A model generated the notes under the pieces. The model made no database searches. It saw nothing but the letters and a program-made list of their open reading frames with translations, and was not told the DNA's origin. From contig JAEYLX010000027.1 in NCBI GenBank assembly GCA_023407575.1, positions 62,001 to 126,000 of the forward strand: DNA of 64,000 nucleotides. Direction: 5' to 3'. This DNA is from Bacillota bacterium (GTDB lineage Bacteria > Bacillota > Clostridia > Lachnospirales > Lachnospiraceae). The stretch's first letter is position 1. The number at the start of each line of letters is the position of its first letter. Of the stretch, positions 16,485-25,089 are shown piece by piece. A program made the position numbers and the translations under genes.

Positions 16485-17357
16485 ATGCAAACACTGTATA
16501 TTGTGACTGGAATTATCGTAGGATTATTCTTATGGGCTGCCATTGAGAAGAAACTTTTAGTTTATACAAAATATAACGCAGTAAGCGCACAGCTTCCAAA
16601 AGCATTTAACGGAGTAGGGTTTGTCGTATTGGCCGATTTGCATAACAATTGCTTTGGTAAAAACAATGAGAGACTAACTAAGAAAATTAATCAATTGTCA
16701 CCGGAGTTTATTCTTGTCGCTGGTGATATGATAAGTAAAAATACTTTGTGTTACCCCAGTCCTGCCTTTGATTTACTGGAAGATTTAAGTAAAAGATATC
16801 CCATCTATTATTCTTTTGGAAATCATGAGCAAAGATTCGAACGCCTGGAGAAAGAGTCGAAAGGATATTCTTCCTGGTTAGAATTTCAAGATACACTTAA
16901 GAAAAAGGGTGTTATATTTTTAAATAATGAAACGATAGAACTGAAGAAGCAAAAGGATAGTATACTAATTAGTGGGATTTCGATAGGTCAAAAATTCTTT
17001 GAGCGCAGTAAGGCTCCAGAAATGGAGGATACTTATTTGTCCTCATTACTTCAAAATACTAACAAAAAGAAATATCATATCTTGCTTGCACATAACCCAG
17101 TATACTTTTCAAATTATATAAAATGGGGAGCGGATTTATCCATTGGAGGACATTTGCACGGTGGTATGGTTCGGCTTCCTGGATTCGGTGGAGTGATATC
17201 ACCCCAAGTAAAATTCTTCCCAGCATACAGTTCGGGTTGCTTTACCTTGGAGGATAGGCATATGGTGGTTTCCAGAGGTTTGGGTTCGCATTCCTTTATG
17301 CCCAGACTGTTTAATACTCCGGAAATTGTCTATGTGACCTTGAAGCAAAAAGCTTAG
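16485..17357 (+). CDS. Calcineurin-like metallophosphoesterase, membrane-anchored
   Basis: The 290-residue protein has an N-terminal hydrophobic helix (about residues 3-18) and a metallophosphoesterase domain with all the metal-binding blocks. These are ADLHNN near residue 50, AGDM near 82, FGNHEQ near 109, LLAHNP near 200 and IGGHLHGG near 222. It belongs to the YkuE/YaeI group, whose members act on phospholipid or lipid-linked phosphates, but the substrate here is unknown. The Shine-Dalgarno before the ATG at 16485 (GGAG, 16471-16474) is modest. Its stop lies 5 bases before the three-hairpin element that leads into scpA. Confidence 0.83.
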   Translation: MQTLYIVTGIIVGLFLWAAIEKKLLVYTKYNAVSAQLPKAFNGVGFVVLADLHNNCFGKNNERLTKKINQLSPEFILVAGDMISKNTLCYPSPAFDLLEDLSKRYPIYYSFGNHEQRFERLEKESKGYSSWLEFQDTLKKKGVIFLNNETIELKKQKDSILISGISIGQKFFERSKAPEMEDTYLSSLLQNTNKKKYHILLAHNPVYFSNYIKWGADLSIGGHLHGGMVRLPGFGGVISPQVKFFPAYSSGCFTLEDRHMVVSRGLGSHSFMPRLFNTPEIVYVTLKQKA

Positions 17358-17362
17358 GTGGA

Positions 17363-17452
17363 AGGTTGAAAAAAGCATTTTTCAACCAGCAAAAAGCACG
17401 GAGCGTGCTTTTCGCACAGTATTAGAGCTGCCTATGGCAGCGGGAGGTTAAC
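17363..17452 (+). repeat. Three-hairpin leader element, copy B, upstream of scpA
   Basis: Hairpin 1 is GGTTGAAAAA (17364-17373) with TTTTTCAACC (17378-17387). Hairpin 2 is AAAGCAC-GGAGC-GTGCTTT (17393-17411). Hairpin 3 is GCTGCC-TAT-GGCAGC (17427-17441). GGGAGG (17442-17447) and the GTG start at 17453 follow. Compared with copy A at 10431-10522, hairpin 1 gains one base pair on both arms, while hairpins 2 and 3 differ only in their loops. It fills almost the whole gap after the phosphoesterase gene. Confidence 0.7.
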
Positions 17453-18229
17453 GTGAGTATTCCAGTAAAATTGGAGGCATTTGAAGGTCCGCTGGACCTT
17501 TTGCTTCATTTAATTGATAAAAATAAAGTTAATATATATGACATTCCAATTGTAGAAATTACAGAGCAGTATTTAGAGTATATTAAGCAGATGGACACCA
17601 AGAATCTTGAAATCATGAGCGAATTCCTGGTTATGGCAGCAACATTGGTTAAGATTAAGTCAAAGATGCTACTTCCTGTAGAGGAAAGTGAAGAAGAGGA
17701 AGCTATAGATCCAAGACAGGAGTTGGTGGATCGCTTACTGGAATACAAAATGTATAAGTATATTTCAGAGGAATTAAAGGACAAGCAGCTGGATGCTTCT
17801 CGTGCTATGTTCAAATCACCTACAATTCCAGAGGAAATTGCAAATTACAGAGAAGAAATCGACCCAAGTGAGCTCTTAAGTGACTTGACCTTGGCAAGAT
17901 TGCATGAAATATTTAAGTCAATTGTGAAGAAACAAGCAGATAAAATTGACCCTATTCGAAGTAAGTTTGGTAAGATAGAGAAAGAGGATATTAATCTATC
18001 GGATAAGTTTACACAAGTTCAAGAATATGGATTGATACATAGAGTATTTTCCTTCCGCAATTTATTAGAAGCGGCCAGCACAAAAATGGAAGTCATCGTT
18101 ACCTTCCTGGCCATTCTGGAGTTAATTAAGATTGGGAGAATATATATTGAACAGGAAATAATTCTGGATGATATCAAAATTACCTATTTAGCAAAGGATA
18201 TCATTCAAATGGAGGAGGCAAGCTTTTAA
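17453..18229 (+). CDS. scpA: Segregation and condensation protein A
   Basis: ScpA is the kleisin that bridges SMC heads and, with ScpB, forms the bacterial condensin for chromosome segregation. The 258-residue protein has the typical start VKLEAFEGPLDLLLHLIDKNK, an N-terminal helical domain, the acidic linker EESEEEEAIDP and the C-terminal winged-helix region (about residues 180-258). A GTG start at 17453 follows GGGAGG by five bases. The stop codon overlaps the scpB start by one base, so the two are translationally coupled. The SMC partner is encoded at 48.3 kb. Confidence 0.95.
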   Translation: MSIPVKLEAFEGPLDLLLHLIDKNKVNIYDIPIVEITEQYLEYIKQMDTKNLEIMSEFLVMAATLVKIKSKMLLPVEESEEEEAIDPRQELVDRLLEYKMYKYISEELKDKQLDASRAMFKSPTIPEEIANYREEIDPSELLSDLTLARLHEIFKSIVKKQADKIDPIRSKFGKIEKEDINLSDKFTQVQEYGLIHRVFSFRNLLEAASTKMEVIVTFLAILELIKIGRIYIEQEIILDDIKITYLAKDIIQMEEASF

Positions 18230-18798
18230 TGGAGTTAAAAGTAATAGAAGCACAGATAGAGGCAATCTTATTCACTATGGGGGAAGCAGTTGAACTAGAG
18301 CGAATTGCCGGTGCAATTGATCATGATGAAGAGACCACCAGAAGAATTATACATAATATGATGGATCGTTATGAGAGTGAAGAGTATGGTATCCATATAA
18401 TAGAATTGGATGGAGCTTTTCAGTTGTGTACCAAGAATACAATGTATGAAACAATTATAAAGATTACGCATATACCTAAAAAGCATGTTTTGACGGACGT
18501 ATTACTTGAGACGTTATCCATCATTGCCTATAAACAGCCTATTACTAAAATGCAAATTGAGGCAATTCGTGGAGTGAAGTCGGATCACTCTGTGAATAAG
18601 CTTGTGGAATATAATCTGGTGTGTGAACTTGGTAGAATGGATGTTCCAGGAAGACCAATACTGTTTGGCACCACTGAAGAATTTTTAAGAAGCTTTGGTC
18701 TTCAATCCCTGGATGCTCTTCCGGTTATGAATCCAGAAAAGCTGGAAGACTTTAAGTTAGAAGCAGAAGAAGAGATGCAGTTAAAGCTGGATATATAA
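18229..18798 (+). CDS. scpB: Segregation and condensation protein B
   Basis: ScpB dimerises and binds ScpA in the SMC-ScpAB condensin. The 189-residue protein carries two winged-helix units and the signature TLSIIAYKQPITKMQIEAIRG followed by GRPILFGTTEEFLRSFGL. The start codon shares one base with the scpA stop (TAATG). A strong terminator about 60 bases downstream closes the unit. Confidence 0.95.
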   Translation: MELKVIEAQIEAILFTMGEAVELERIAGAIDHDEETTRRIIHNMMDRYESEEYGIHIIELDGAFQLCTKNTMYETIIKITHIPKKHVLTDVLLETLSIIAYKQPITKMQIEAIRGVKSDHSVNKLVEYNLVCELGRMDVPGRPILFGTTEEFLRSFGLQSLDALPVMNPEKLEDFKLEAEEEMQLKLDI

Positions 18799-18854
18799 GA
18801 ATCCAGGTTTGTAATTATGAAGAATTTATGGTAATGTTTACATAATATTATAAG

Positions 18855-18908
18855 CAAAAAGAGGGGAAATACTGACTTAAAGGAAGTCAGGTTTTCCCCT
18901 CTTTTTTA
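18855..18908 (+). terminator. Rho-independent terminator after scpB
   Basis: AAAAAGAGGGGAAA (from 18856) and ACTGACTT pair across a short loop with AAGTCAG and TTTTCCCCTCTTTTTT (to about 18907). Confidence 0.85.
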
Positions 18909-18979
18909 TAACTATGAAAGTAATGCCGAAAAGTCACAGTAATACTAAACTTAGGGTTTAATAATAGTAAAAATAATGC

Positions 18980-19008
18980 TTGCATAGTTGAATACATTTT
19001 TGTATAAT
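18980..19008 (+). promoter_or_regulatory. Sigma-A promoter of the polyamine cluster
   Basis: TTGCAT (18980-18985) and a perfect TATAAT (19003-19008) have a 17-bp spacer. Transcription is expected to start near 19015, which gives speD a leader of about 190 bases. Confidence 0.7.
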
Positions 19009-19012
19009 AGTC

Positions 19013-19101
19013 AATGCTGTAAACTGTGAAAGAAAAATACTTTCACACTGAGGTTTGCGTTCTGTGTATGAATGCAAGCACTCATTTATTGGAGGCAAAT
19101 T
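19013..19101 (+). promoter_or_regulatory. Structured speD leader with two hairpins
   Basis: Hairpin 1 is TGTGAAAG (19025-19032) with CTTTCACA (19040-19047). Hairpin 2 is TTGCGTTC (19055-19062) with GAATGCAA (19070-19077), including one G-T pair. GGAGG (19091-19095) follows and serves a short ORF at 19102. The layout of stacked hairpins ending at a Shine-Dalgarno recalls the pdp and scpA leaders, but the sequences differ. Confidence 0.5.
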
Positions 19102-19152
19102 ATGAAATGCACTAACTACAATAACTTTGAATTAGGTTCGTTTCTATTTTAG
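19102..19152 (+). CDS. Candidate 16-residue leader peptide upstream of speD
   Basis: An ATG at 19102, six bases after GGAGG, opens 16 codons (MKCTNYNNFELGSFLF) ending at the TAG at 19150-19152, 54 bases before speD. The Shine-Dalgarno is as good as those of the real genes around it, and no other ORF uses it. It lies inside the transcript expected from the promoter at 18980-19008. By analogy with other polyamine genes it could sense polyamine or charged-tRNA levels during translation, but that is inference. It could also be a decayed gene start. Confidence 0.45.
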   Translation: MKCTNYNNFELGSFLF

Positions 19153-19206
19153 TATTGATTAGGGCAGGATAATAATTTATCTAACATTACATAGGGAAAG
19201 GTTGTG

Positions 19207-20013
19207 ATGATAGGGTTGGATAAAAAGCTAACACTTTATGGCTTTAACAACCTCACAAAAACACTTAGCTTCAACATTTATGATGTATGCTATGCAAAAA
19301 GTGAGAGAGAACAAAAAGATTATATTGCTTATATCGATGAACAGTACAACTCCGAACGTTTGACTAAAATTTTGGTGGATGTAACTGAGATGATTGGTGC
19401 CCATATTTTAAATATTTCCAAGCAGGATTATGATCCACAGGGCGCTTCTGTCAATATTTTGATTGCAGAGGGTTCCCTTAATACTGAGGGCATTGACGAT
19501 TCCTGTAATCAAGGTAAGTTTTTGAATAAAGACACGGTGCATGCACACCTTGATAAGAGCCATGTAACAGTTCATACCTTCCCGGAACATCATCCGGATA
19601 ACTCTATATCCACTTTTCGTGTAGATATTGATGTTTCCACTTGCGGAGAGATTTCACCGCTGAATGCGCTTGATTATTTAATCGGAAGCTTTGATTCCGA
19701 TATTATTACCATAGATTACCGTGTTAGAGGCTTCACTAGAGACCTGCATGGAATGAAATATTACATTGATCACAATATAACCTCTATTCAGGATTATATT
19801 GATGATGTTACTTTAACAAGATATGATGCGATTGATGTCAATGTATATCAATCGAATATTTTTCATACTAAAATGCTGATTAAGGAAATCGAATTACAGA
19901 ACTATCTTTTTAATAAGGATGTTTATGAATTACCTCCCAAGCAAAGACTGGATATTACCAACAGCCTTCGTAAGGAAATGATTGAAATTTTCAGCGGTAT
20001 GAATATTTACTAG
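19207..20013 (+). CDS. speD: S-adenosylmethionine decarboxylase proenzyme
   Basis: SpeD decarboxylates AdoMet to give the aminopropyl donor for spermidine synthesis. The long 268-residue form matches the Escherichia coli-type class rather than the short Bacillus class. The chain is expected to cut itself before Ser118 (DKSHVTVHTFPE), which becomes the pyruvoyl group; the catalytic cysteine is likely in DVSTCGEISPLNAL. ATG at 19207 is favoured over GTG at 19204 because AGGGAAAGG (19193-19201) then has normal spacing. It opens the polyamine cluster, 17 bases before the decarboxylase gene. Confidence 0.95.
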   Translation: MIGLDKKLTLYGFNNLTKTLSFNIYDVCYAKSEREQKDYIAYIDEQYNSERLTKILVDVTEMIGAHILNISKQDYDPQGASVNILIAEGSLNTEGIDDSCNQGKFLNKDTVHAHLDKSHVTVHTFPEHHPDNSISTFRVDIDVSTCGEISPLNALDYLIGSFDSDIITIDYRVRGFTRDLHGMKYYIDHNITSIQDYIDDVTLTRYDAIDVNVYQSNIFHTKMLIKEIELQNYLFNKDVYELPPKQRLDITNSLRKEMIEIFSGMNIY

Positions 20014-20030
20014 ATGGAGGGGAGCGACCT

Positions 20031-21479
20031 ATGAAGTATACTCAACATAATGCCCCCATTCATGAAGCATTATTACAGCATAAAAAAAACCGTGTTGTTC
20101 CTTTTGATGTTCCGGGTCATAAAGGCGGAAGAGGAATTCCGGAATTAACTGAATTTTTGGGAATCGATTGTCTAAAGGTGGATGTCAATTCTATGAAGCC
20201 TCTAGATAATCTGATTCATCCGGTATCGGTAATTAAAGCTGCTGAGGAGCTGGCCGCTGAGGCGTTTAGTGCAGATGCAGCTTTTTTTATGGTAAATGGT
20301 ACCACAGCTGCGGTTCAGGCAATGATTATGTCCACCTGCAAGGCTGGAGATAAAATTATTATGCCTCGTAATGTACATCGAAGTTCGATTAATGCGCTGG
20401 TGGTATGTGGTGCAATTCCAGTCTATGTTAATCCTGGAGTAAACCATGAGGTTGGCATTCCACTGGGAACCTCGGTGGAGGTGCTTAAGACCGCAATCAA
20501 AGAAAATCCTGATGCAAAAGCCATATTAGTAAACAATCCTACCTATTATGGAATTTGTTCTAACTTAAAGGAAATTGTAGAAGTAGCACATGCGAGCGGA
20601 ATAAAAGTATTAGTAGATGAAGCACATGGAGCACATTTTTATTTTGGAGAAAACCTTCCGATTAGTGGCATGGCAGCAGGAGCTGATATGTCAGCGGTAA
20701 GTATGCACAAAACAGGAGGCTCGTTAACACAAAGTTCCTTCCTGCTTTGCAAAGATACCGTTGATCCAGGATACGTAAGACAGATTATTAATCTTACGCA
20801 GACAACAAGTGCCTCTTATTTACTGCTTTCCTCCCTGGATTTAGCTAGAAAAAATATGTATTTGAATGGCAAAGAGATGGTAGAGAAGACAATTTCTCTT
20901 GCAGAATATGCAAGACAGGAGATTAATCAAATCGGTGGTTACTATGCGTTTTCTTCTGAAATTATAGATGGAGATACCGTTTTTGATTTTGATCGTACTA
21001 AATTGTCCGTGCATACTACTGAAATTGGTTTAGCAGGAGTCGAAGTATATGATTTACTTCGAGATGAGTATGGGATTCAAGTGGAATTTGGTGACATTGG
21101 TAATTTACTTGCAATTATAAGTTCAGGTGATCGACCCTTCGAAATTGAACGGCTGATATCCTCCTTATCAGAGATAAAGCGAATTTATGGTAAGGACAAG
21201 GTTGGAATCCTTAATCATGAATATATTGATCCCGAGGTGGTTTATTCACCTCAGGAAGCATTTTATAGCGATAAAAAGTCAGTGCTGTTAAAGGAAGCGG
21301 CAGGGCATGTAGCTGGTGAATTTGTAATGTGTTATCCCCCGGGAATTCCAATTTTAGCCCCAGGAGAACGTATAACGAAGGATATCATTGACTACATTGT
21401 GTATGCCAAAGAAAAGGGAAGTTCCATTACTGGACCTAAGGATATGACGATTGAACATATTAATATTATTGATTTCTAG
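20031..21479 (+). CDS. Orn/Lys/Arg decarboxylase family protein (SpeA-like)
   Basis: This is a fold-type I PLP decarboxylase of the short Gram-positive SpeA/YaaO group, with 482 residues. Visible motifs are FDVPGHKGGRG near residue 26, VNGTTAAVQAMI, the PLP-binding VDEAHGAHF and the Schiff-base lysine in SMHKTGGSLTQSS near residue 227. The C-terminal domain has MCYPPGIPILAPGE. The group decarboxylates arginine, lysine or ornithine and sequence alone does not decide. No agmatinase or agmatine deiminase gene is in the window. It sits between speD and speE with short gaps and strong GGAGG sites, so the three are one operon. Confidence 0.9.
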   Translation: MKYTQHNAPIHEALLQHKKNRVVPFDVPGHKGGRGIPELTEFLGIDCLKVDVNSMKPLDNLIHPVSVIKAAEELAAEAFSADAAFFMVNGTTAAVQAMIMSTCKAGDKIIMPRNVHRSSINALVVCGAIPVYVNPGVNHEVGIPLGTSVEVLKTAIKENPDAKAILVNNPTYYGICSNLKEIVEVAHASGIKVLVDEAHGAHFYFGENLPISGMAAGADMSAVSMHKTGGSLTQSSFLLCKDTVDPGYVRQIINLTQTTSASYLLLSSLDLARKNMYLNGKEMVEKTISLAEYARQEINQIGGYYAFSSEIIDGDTVFDFDRTKLSVHTTEIGLAGVEVYDLLRDEYGIQVEFGDIGNLLAIISSGDRPFEIERLISSLSEIKRIYGKDKVGILNHEYIDPEVVYSPQEAFYSDKKSVLLKEAAGHVAGEFVMCYPPGIPILAPGERITKDIIDYIVYAKEKGSSITGPKDMTIEHINIIDF

Positions 21480-21498
21480 AAAGGACAGGTGTTAGCCT

Positions 21499-22350
21499 AT
21501 GGAGTTATGGTATTCTGAGCATCATACAGACCATGTGCGATTTTCCTTAAAGGTTAAACGGGAGCTGTTTAATCAGCAAAGTGATTTTCAACAGGTATCC
21601 ATTTTGGACACGGTGGAATTTGGACGAGCTCTTACTTTGGATGGCTGCCTGATGGTAACGGAAAAGGATGAGTTCATTTATCACGATATGATTGTTCACG
21701 TTCCAATGGCCACGAATCTTGGTATTAAGAAGGTACTTGTTATTGGTGCAGGTGATGGTGGAACCATTCGTGAATTGACCCGCTATCAAAGTATTGAGCA
21801 CATTGATATGGTGGAAATCGATGAAATGGTGGTTAAAGCCTGCAAAGAGCATTTACCTCAAACAGCCTGCAAATTAGATGATCCAAGAGTTCATATTTAT
21901 TATGAAGATGGTTTGAAATTTGTTCGCCGTAAATCAAAGGAATATGATTTAATCTTAGTTGATTCCACAGACCCCTTTGGACCGGGGGAAGGATTATTTA
22001 CAAAAGAATTCTACGGTAATTGTTATAATGCCCTTAAAGAAGATGGAATCTTAGTAAATCAGCATGAGAGTACTTATTACGAAGCTTATGTGGAAGCCAT
22101 GAAGAGAGCACATCAAAGAATTAAGGAAACCTTTCCCATCGCGCAGGTCTATCAGGCGCATATACCCACCTATCCTTCCGGGTACTGGTTGTTTGGTTAT
22201 GCATCTAAGAAGTTTAACCCATTGAACGATTTGCAAGAAGAGAAGTGGAATGAGCTTGGGTTACAGACGAAATATTATAATACAAACCTTCATAAAGGTT
22301 GTTTTGCTCTTCCTAATTATGTGTTAGAGCAATTACAGGAAAAGCTATAG
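21499..22350 (+). CDS. speE: Spermidine synthase (aminopropyltransferase)
   Basis: SpeE transfers the aminopropyl group from decarboxylated AdoMet to putrescine. The 283-residue protein has an N-terminal beta domain with EFGRALTLDGCLMVTEKDEF, the nucleotide site VIGAGDGGTIRELTRY near residue 77, the catalytic aspartate region LVDSTDPFGPGEGLF near 152 and the C-terminal TYPSGYWLFGYASK. The length fits the bacterial family. It follows the SpeA-like gene by 19 bases. About 170 bases with a new promoter separate it from the carboxyspermidine genes. Confidence 0.95.
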   Translation: MELWYSEHHTDHVRFSLKVKRELFNQQSDFQQVSILDTVEFGRALTLDGCLMVTEKDEFIYHDMIVHVPMATNLGIKKVLVIGAGDGGTIRELTRYQSIEHIDMVEIDEMVVKACKEHLPQTACKLDDPRVHIYYEDGLKFVRRKSKEYDLILVDSTDPFGPGEGLFTKEFYGNCYNALKEDGILVNQHESTYYEAYVEAMKRAHQRIKETFPIAQVYQAHIPTYPSGYWLFGYASKKFNPLNDLQEEKWNELGLQTKYYNTNLHKGCFALPNYVLEQLQEKL

Positions 22351-22421
22351 ATAAAAACAATGTTAGTGTGAATAAATTGTTCTTTAATTTGCGTTTTATA
22401 TACAGAAGGTCATGATGCAAA

Positions 22422-22449
22422 TTGACGAATTGAAAGTATTCTATATATT
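22422..22449 (+). promoter_or_regulatory. Possible promoter for the carboxyspermidine genes
   Basis: TTGACG (22422-22427) and TATATT (22444-22449) are 16 bp apart, about 75 bases before the CASDH start. This suggests that the second half of the cluster can be transcribed alone. Confidence 0.5.
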
Positions 22450-22522
22450 TCACATACTAGTAAACTTTAAAATAATAGGTGGTTGAGTTACCTAGATAAT
22501 ATACGTATTAGGAGGATTTAAA

Positions 22523-23728
22523 ATGAGTAGAGTTTTAATCATTGGCGCCGGAGGCGTAGCAGGTGTTGTTCTTCATAAATGTTGTCAGAACTCAGAAGTT
22601 TTTGAAGAAATCTGCATGGCTAGCAGAACTGTGTCGAAATGTGAAGCTTTAAAAGCACAGGTAGAGGCAAAGGGTTACAAAACAAAGGTAACCACAGCTC
22701 AGGTGGATGCAGATAACACGGAGGAAGTGATTGCATTAATCAATCAGTACAAGCCTGCCTTAGTTATTAACGTTGCACTTCCTTATCAGGATCTTACCAT
22801 AATGGAAGCTTGTTTAGCGACAAAGGTGGATTATTTGGATACCGCTAACTACGAACCAAAGGATACCGCTAAATTTGAATACAGCTGGCAGTGGGCATAT
22901 AGAGAACGTTTTGAAAAGGCAGGAATTACAGCAGTTCTTGGCTGTGGTTTTGATCCGGGTGTTACAGGCGTATTTTCTGCTTATGCCTTGAAGCATTACT
23001 TTGACGAAATCCATACCTTGGATATTCTCGATGCCAACGCAGGCGATCACGGTTATCCTTTTGCTACGAACTTTAATCCAGAGATTAATATTCGTGAAAT
23101 TACCGCACCGGGCAGCTATTTTGAGAACGGTGAGTTCCATGAGACAGAGCCTCTGGAGATTAAGAGAGTATACAATTTCCCAGAGATCGGACCAAAGGAT
23201 ATGTATTTATTGCACCATGAAGAAATGGAGTCACTTGCCTTAAACCTTCCTGGAATTAAGAAAATACGTTTCTTTATGACCTTTTCAGAACGTTATATTA
23301 CACATCTTCGTGTGCTGGAGAACGTTGGGATGACATCGATTGAACCAATTGATTTTGAAGGAAAGCAGATTATACCTCTTCAGTTCTTAAAAGCTGTACT
23401 TCCTGATCCTGCTTCCTTAGGACCTAGAACCAAGGGTAAGACAAATATCGGTTGTATTTATACCGGCGTGAAGGGTGGCAATGAAGTAAGCTATTACGTA
23501 TACAATGTTTGTGATCATGAGGAATGCTACCGTGAGGTTGGTTCTCAGGCAATTTCTTATACCACTGGTGTACCAGCTATGATTGGTGCCATGATGGTAT
23601 TAACTGGTCAGTGGAAGAAACCGGGTGTACACAATGTGGAAGAGTTTAACCCAGATCCGTTCATGGAAAAATTAAATGAATGCGGTCTTCCCTGGAAGGA
23701 AAGCTTCGCACCAGAAATGGTGGAATAA
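22523..23728 (+). CDS. Carboxy(nor)spermidine dehydrogenase (saccharopine dehydrogenase family)
   Basis: The 401-residue protein is a saccharopine dehydrogenase-type oxidoreductase with the N-terminal NAD(P) motif IIGAGGVAGVV near residue 7. It also has LDTANYEP near 110 and the long CGFDPGVTGVFSAY loop near 150. The family condenses aspartate semialdehyde with putrescine or diaminopropane to carboxy(nor)spermidine, and it is normally encoded beside nspC, as here. The start at 22523 has AGGAGG nine bases upstream. Lysine-pathway saccharopine enzymes are the alternative, but the neighbour decides for the polyamine role. Confidence 0.9.
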   Translation: MSRVLIIGAGGVAGVVLHKCCQNSEVFEEICMASRTVSKCEALKAQVEAKGYKTKVTTAQVDADNTEEVIALINQYKPALVINVALPYQDLTIMEACLATKVDYLDTANYEPKDTAKFEYSWQWAYRERFEKAGITAVLGCGFDPGVTGVFSAYALKHYFDEIHTLDILDANAGDHGYPFATNFNPEINIREITAPGSYFENGEFHETEPLEIKRVYNFPEIGPKDMYLLHHEEMESLALNLPGIKKIRFFMTFSERYITHLRVLENVGMTSIEPIDFEGKQIIPLQFLKAVLPDPASLGPRTKGKTNIGCIYTGVKGGNEVSYYVYNVCDHEECYREVGSQAISYTTGVPAMIGAMMVLTGQWKKPGVHNVEEFNPDPFMEKLNECGLPWKESFAPEMVE

Positions 23729-23752
23729 TACATTATTCACAAGGGTTACGAA

Positions 23753-24898
23753 ATGGAGAATGGAATGAATTTTGATAAAATGACTGTTCCTACACCGTCC
23801 TATGTGGTGGAGGAGCAGCTCCTTATAAGAAACTGTGAAATATTAAAATCCGTTATTGACCGAACTGGCTGTGAAATTTTGCTGGCACAAAAGGCTTTTT
23901 CCATGTATAGTACCTACCCACTAATCGGTAAATACTTAAGCGGAACTACCGCAAGCTCATTATTTGAAGCAAAGCTTGGTTATGAGGAAATGGGCAAGGA
24001 GACACATATTTTTTCACCTGCTTATCGTGAAGACGAGTTTGATCAGCTTCTTGAAATCTGCGATCATATCGTATTTAATTCAATACAGCAATGGGAGAAA
24101 TATAAGTCCAAGGTATGGAATAATCCTAGAAAAATATCCTGTGGTTTACGTATTAATCCTGAATATGCGGAAGTTGAAACAGAATTATACAATCCTTGTT
24201 CCATAGGTTCAAGATTTGGTATTACCATTGATAAATTACAAAAAGCTGATTTAACAGGAATTGATGGACTGCATTTTCATACCATGTGTGAACAGAATTC
24301 TGATGTTCTAGAGCGTACCTTGAAGGTTGTAGAAGAAAAGTTTGGACACCTGATGCATAACATGAAATGGATTAATTTTGGTGGTGGGCATCATATTACC
24401 AGAGATGACTATGATATAGAAACCTTAGTTCACTGTATTGAATCAATTAAGAATAAATACCAGATAAAGGTATATCTTGAACCAGGGGAAGCGATTGCAC
24501 TGAATGCCGGGTATTTGGTAAGTACTGTACTTGAACTTAATGATAATGGTATGGAATTAGCAATCCTTGATACCTCTGCTTCCTGTCATATGCCAGACGT
24601 ATTAGAAATGCCGTATCGACCAAGAATTATTGGGGCTGGAGAACCTGGTGAGTTTCCATATACTTATCGGTTAGGCGGGCCAACCTGTTTATCTGGAGAT
24701 GTGATAGGAGATTACTCCTTTGCTGAACCTCTTAAAGCTGGAGATAGGCTGGTGTTCTGTGACATGGCTATTTATTCTATGGTAAAGAACAATACCTTTA
24801 ATGGAGTTAATTTGCCTTCCATACTTTACTATACAAAAGAGGCTGGAATTAAAATGATCAAGCAATTCGGATATGACGATTTTAAAGGTAGATTATGA
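23753..24898 (+). CDS. nspC: Carboxynorspermidine/carboxyspermidine decarboxylase
   Basis: NspC is a PLP enzyme of the alanine racemase-like fold that decarboxylates carboxy(nor)spermidine to (nor)spermidine. The 381-residue protein has the PLP lysine in LLAQKAFSMYS near residue 47, the SLFEAKLGYEEMG stretch, the glycine-rich INFGGGHH near 206 and a C-terminal block with CDMAIYSMVKNNTFNG. Its start at 23753 follows AAGGG and lies 24 bases behind the dehydrogenase stop, so the two are coupled. A strong terminator ends the cluster. Confidence 0.93.
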   Translation: MENGMNFDKMTVPTPSYVVEEQLLIRNCEILKSVIDRTGCEILLAQKAFSMYSTYPLIGKYLSGTTASSLFEAKLGYEEMGKETHIFSPAYREDEFDQLLEICDHIVFNSIQQWEKYKSKVWNNPRKISCGLRINPEYAEVETELYNPCSIGSRFGITIDKLQKADLTGIDGLHFHTMCEQNSDVLERTLKVVEEKFGHLMHNMKWINFGGGHHITRDDYDIETLVHCIESIKNKYQIKVYLEPGEAIALNAGYLVSTVLELNDNGMELAILDTSASCHMPDVLEMPYRPRIIGAGEPGEFPYTYRLGGPTCLSGDVIGDYSFAEPLKAGDRLVFCDMAIYSMVKNNTFNGVNLPSILYYTKEAGIKMIKQFGYDDFKGRL

Positions 24899-24987
24899 TT
24901 TGCATAATGATATTATGTAAACTAATAATCACAGCTTAATTATTTTTGCAATATAAAATATACTTTCGTAAGATAATAGGTAGGAAG

Positions 24988-25033
24988 GAAAAGGCTTTTG
25001 CTAACAGTAGAAACTGTAAGCAGAAGCCTTTTA
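24988..25033. terminator. Shared terminator between nspC and uppP
   Basis: AAAAGGCTTTTGCT (24989-25002) pairs with AGCAGAAGCCTTTT (25019-25032), with an inner ACAGT/ACTGT. It sits between converging genes and has A- and T-runs on both sides. Confidence 0.8.
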
Positions 25034-25089
25034 TGATTTATGATAAGTAAAACAGCTTGTTTTTATCTTAATAGTGTTTAAATAACTAT

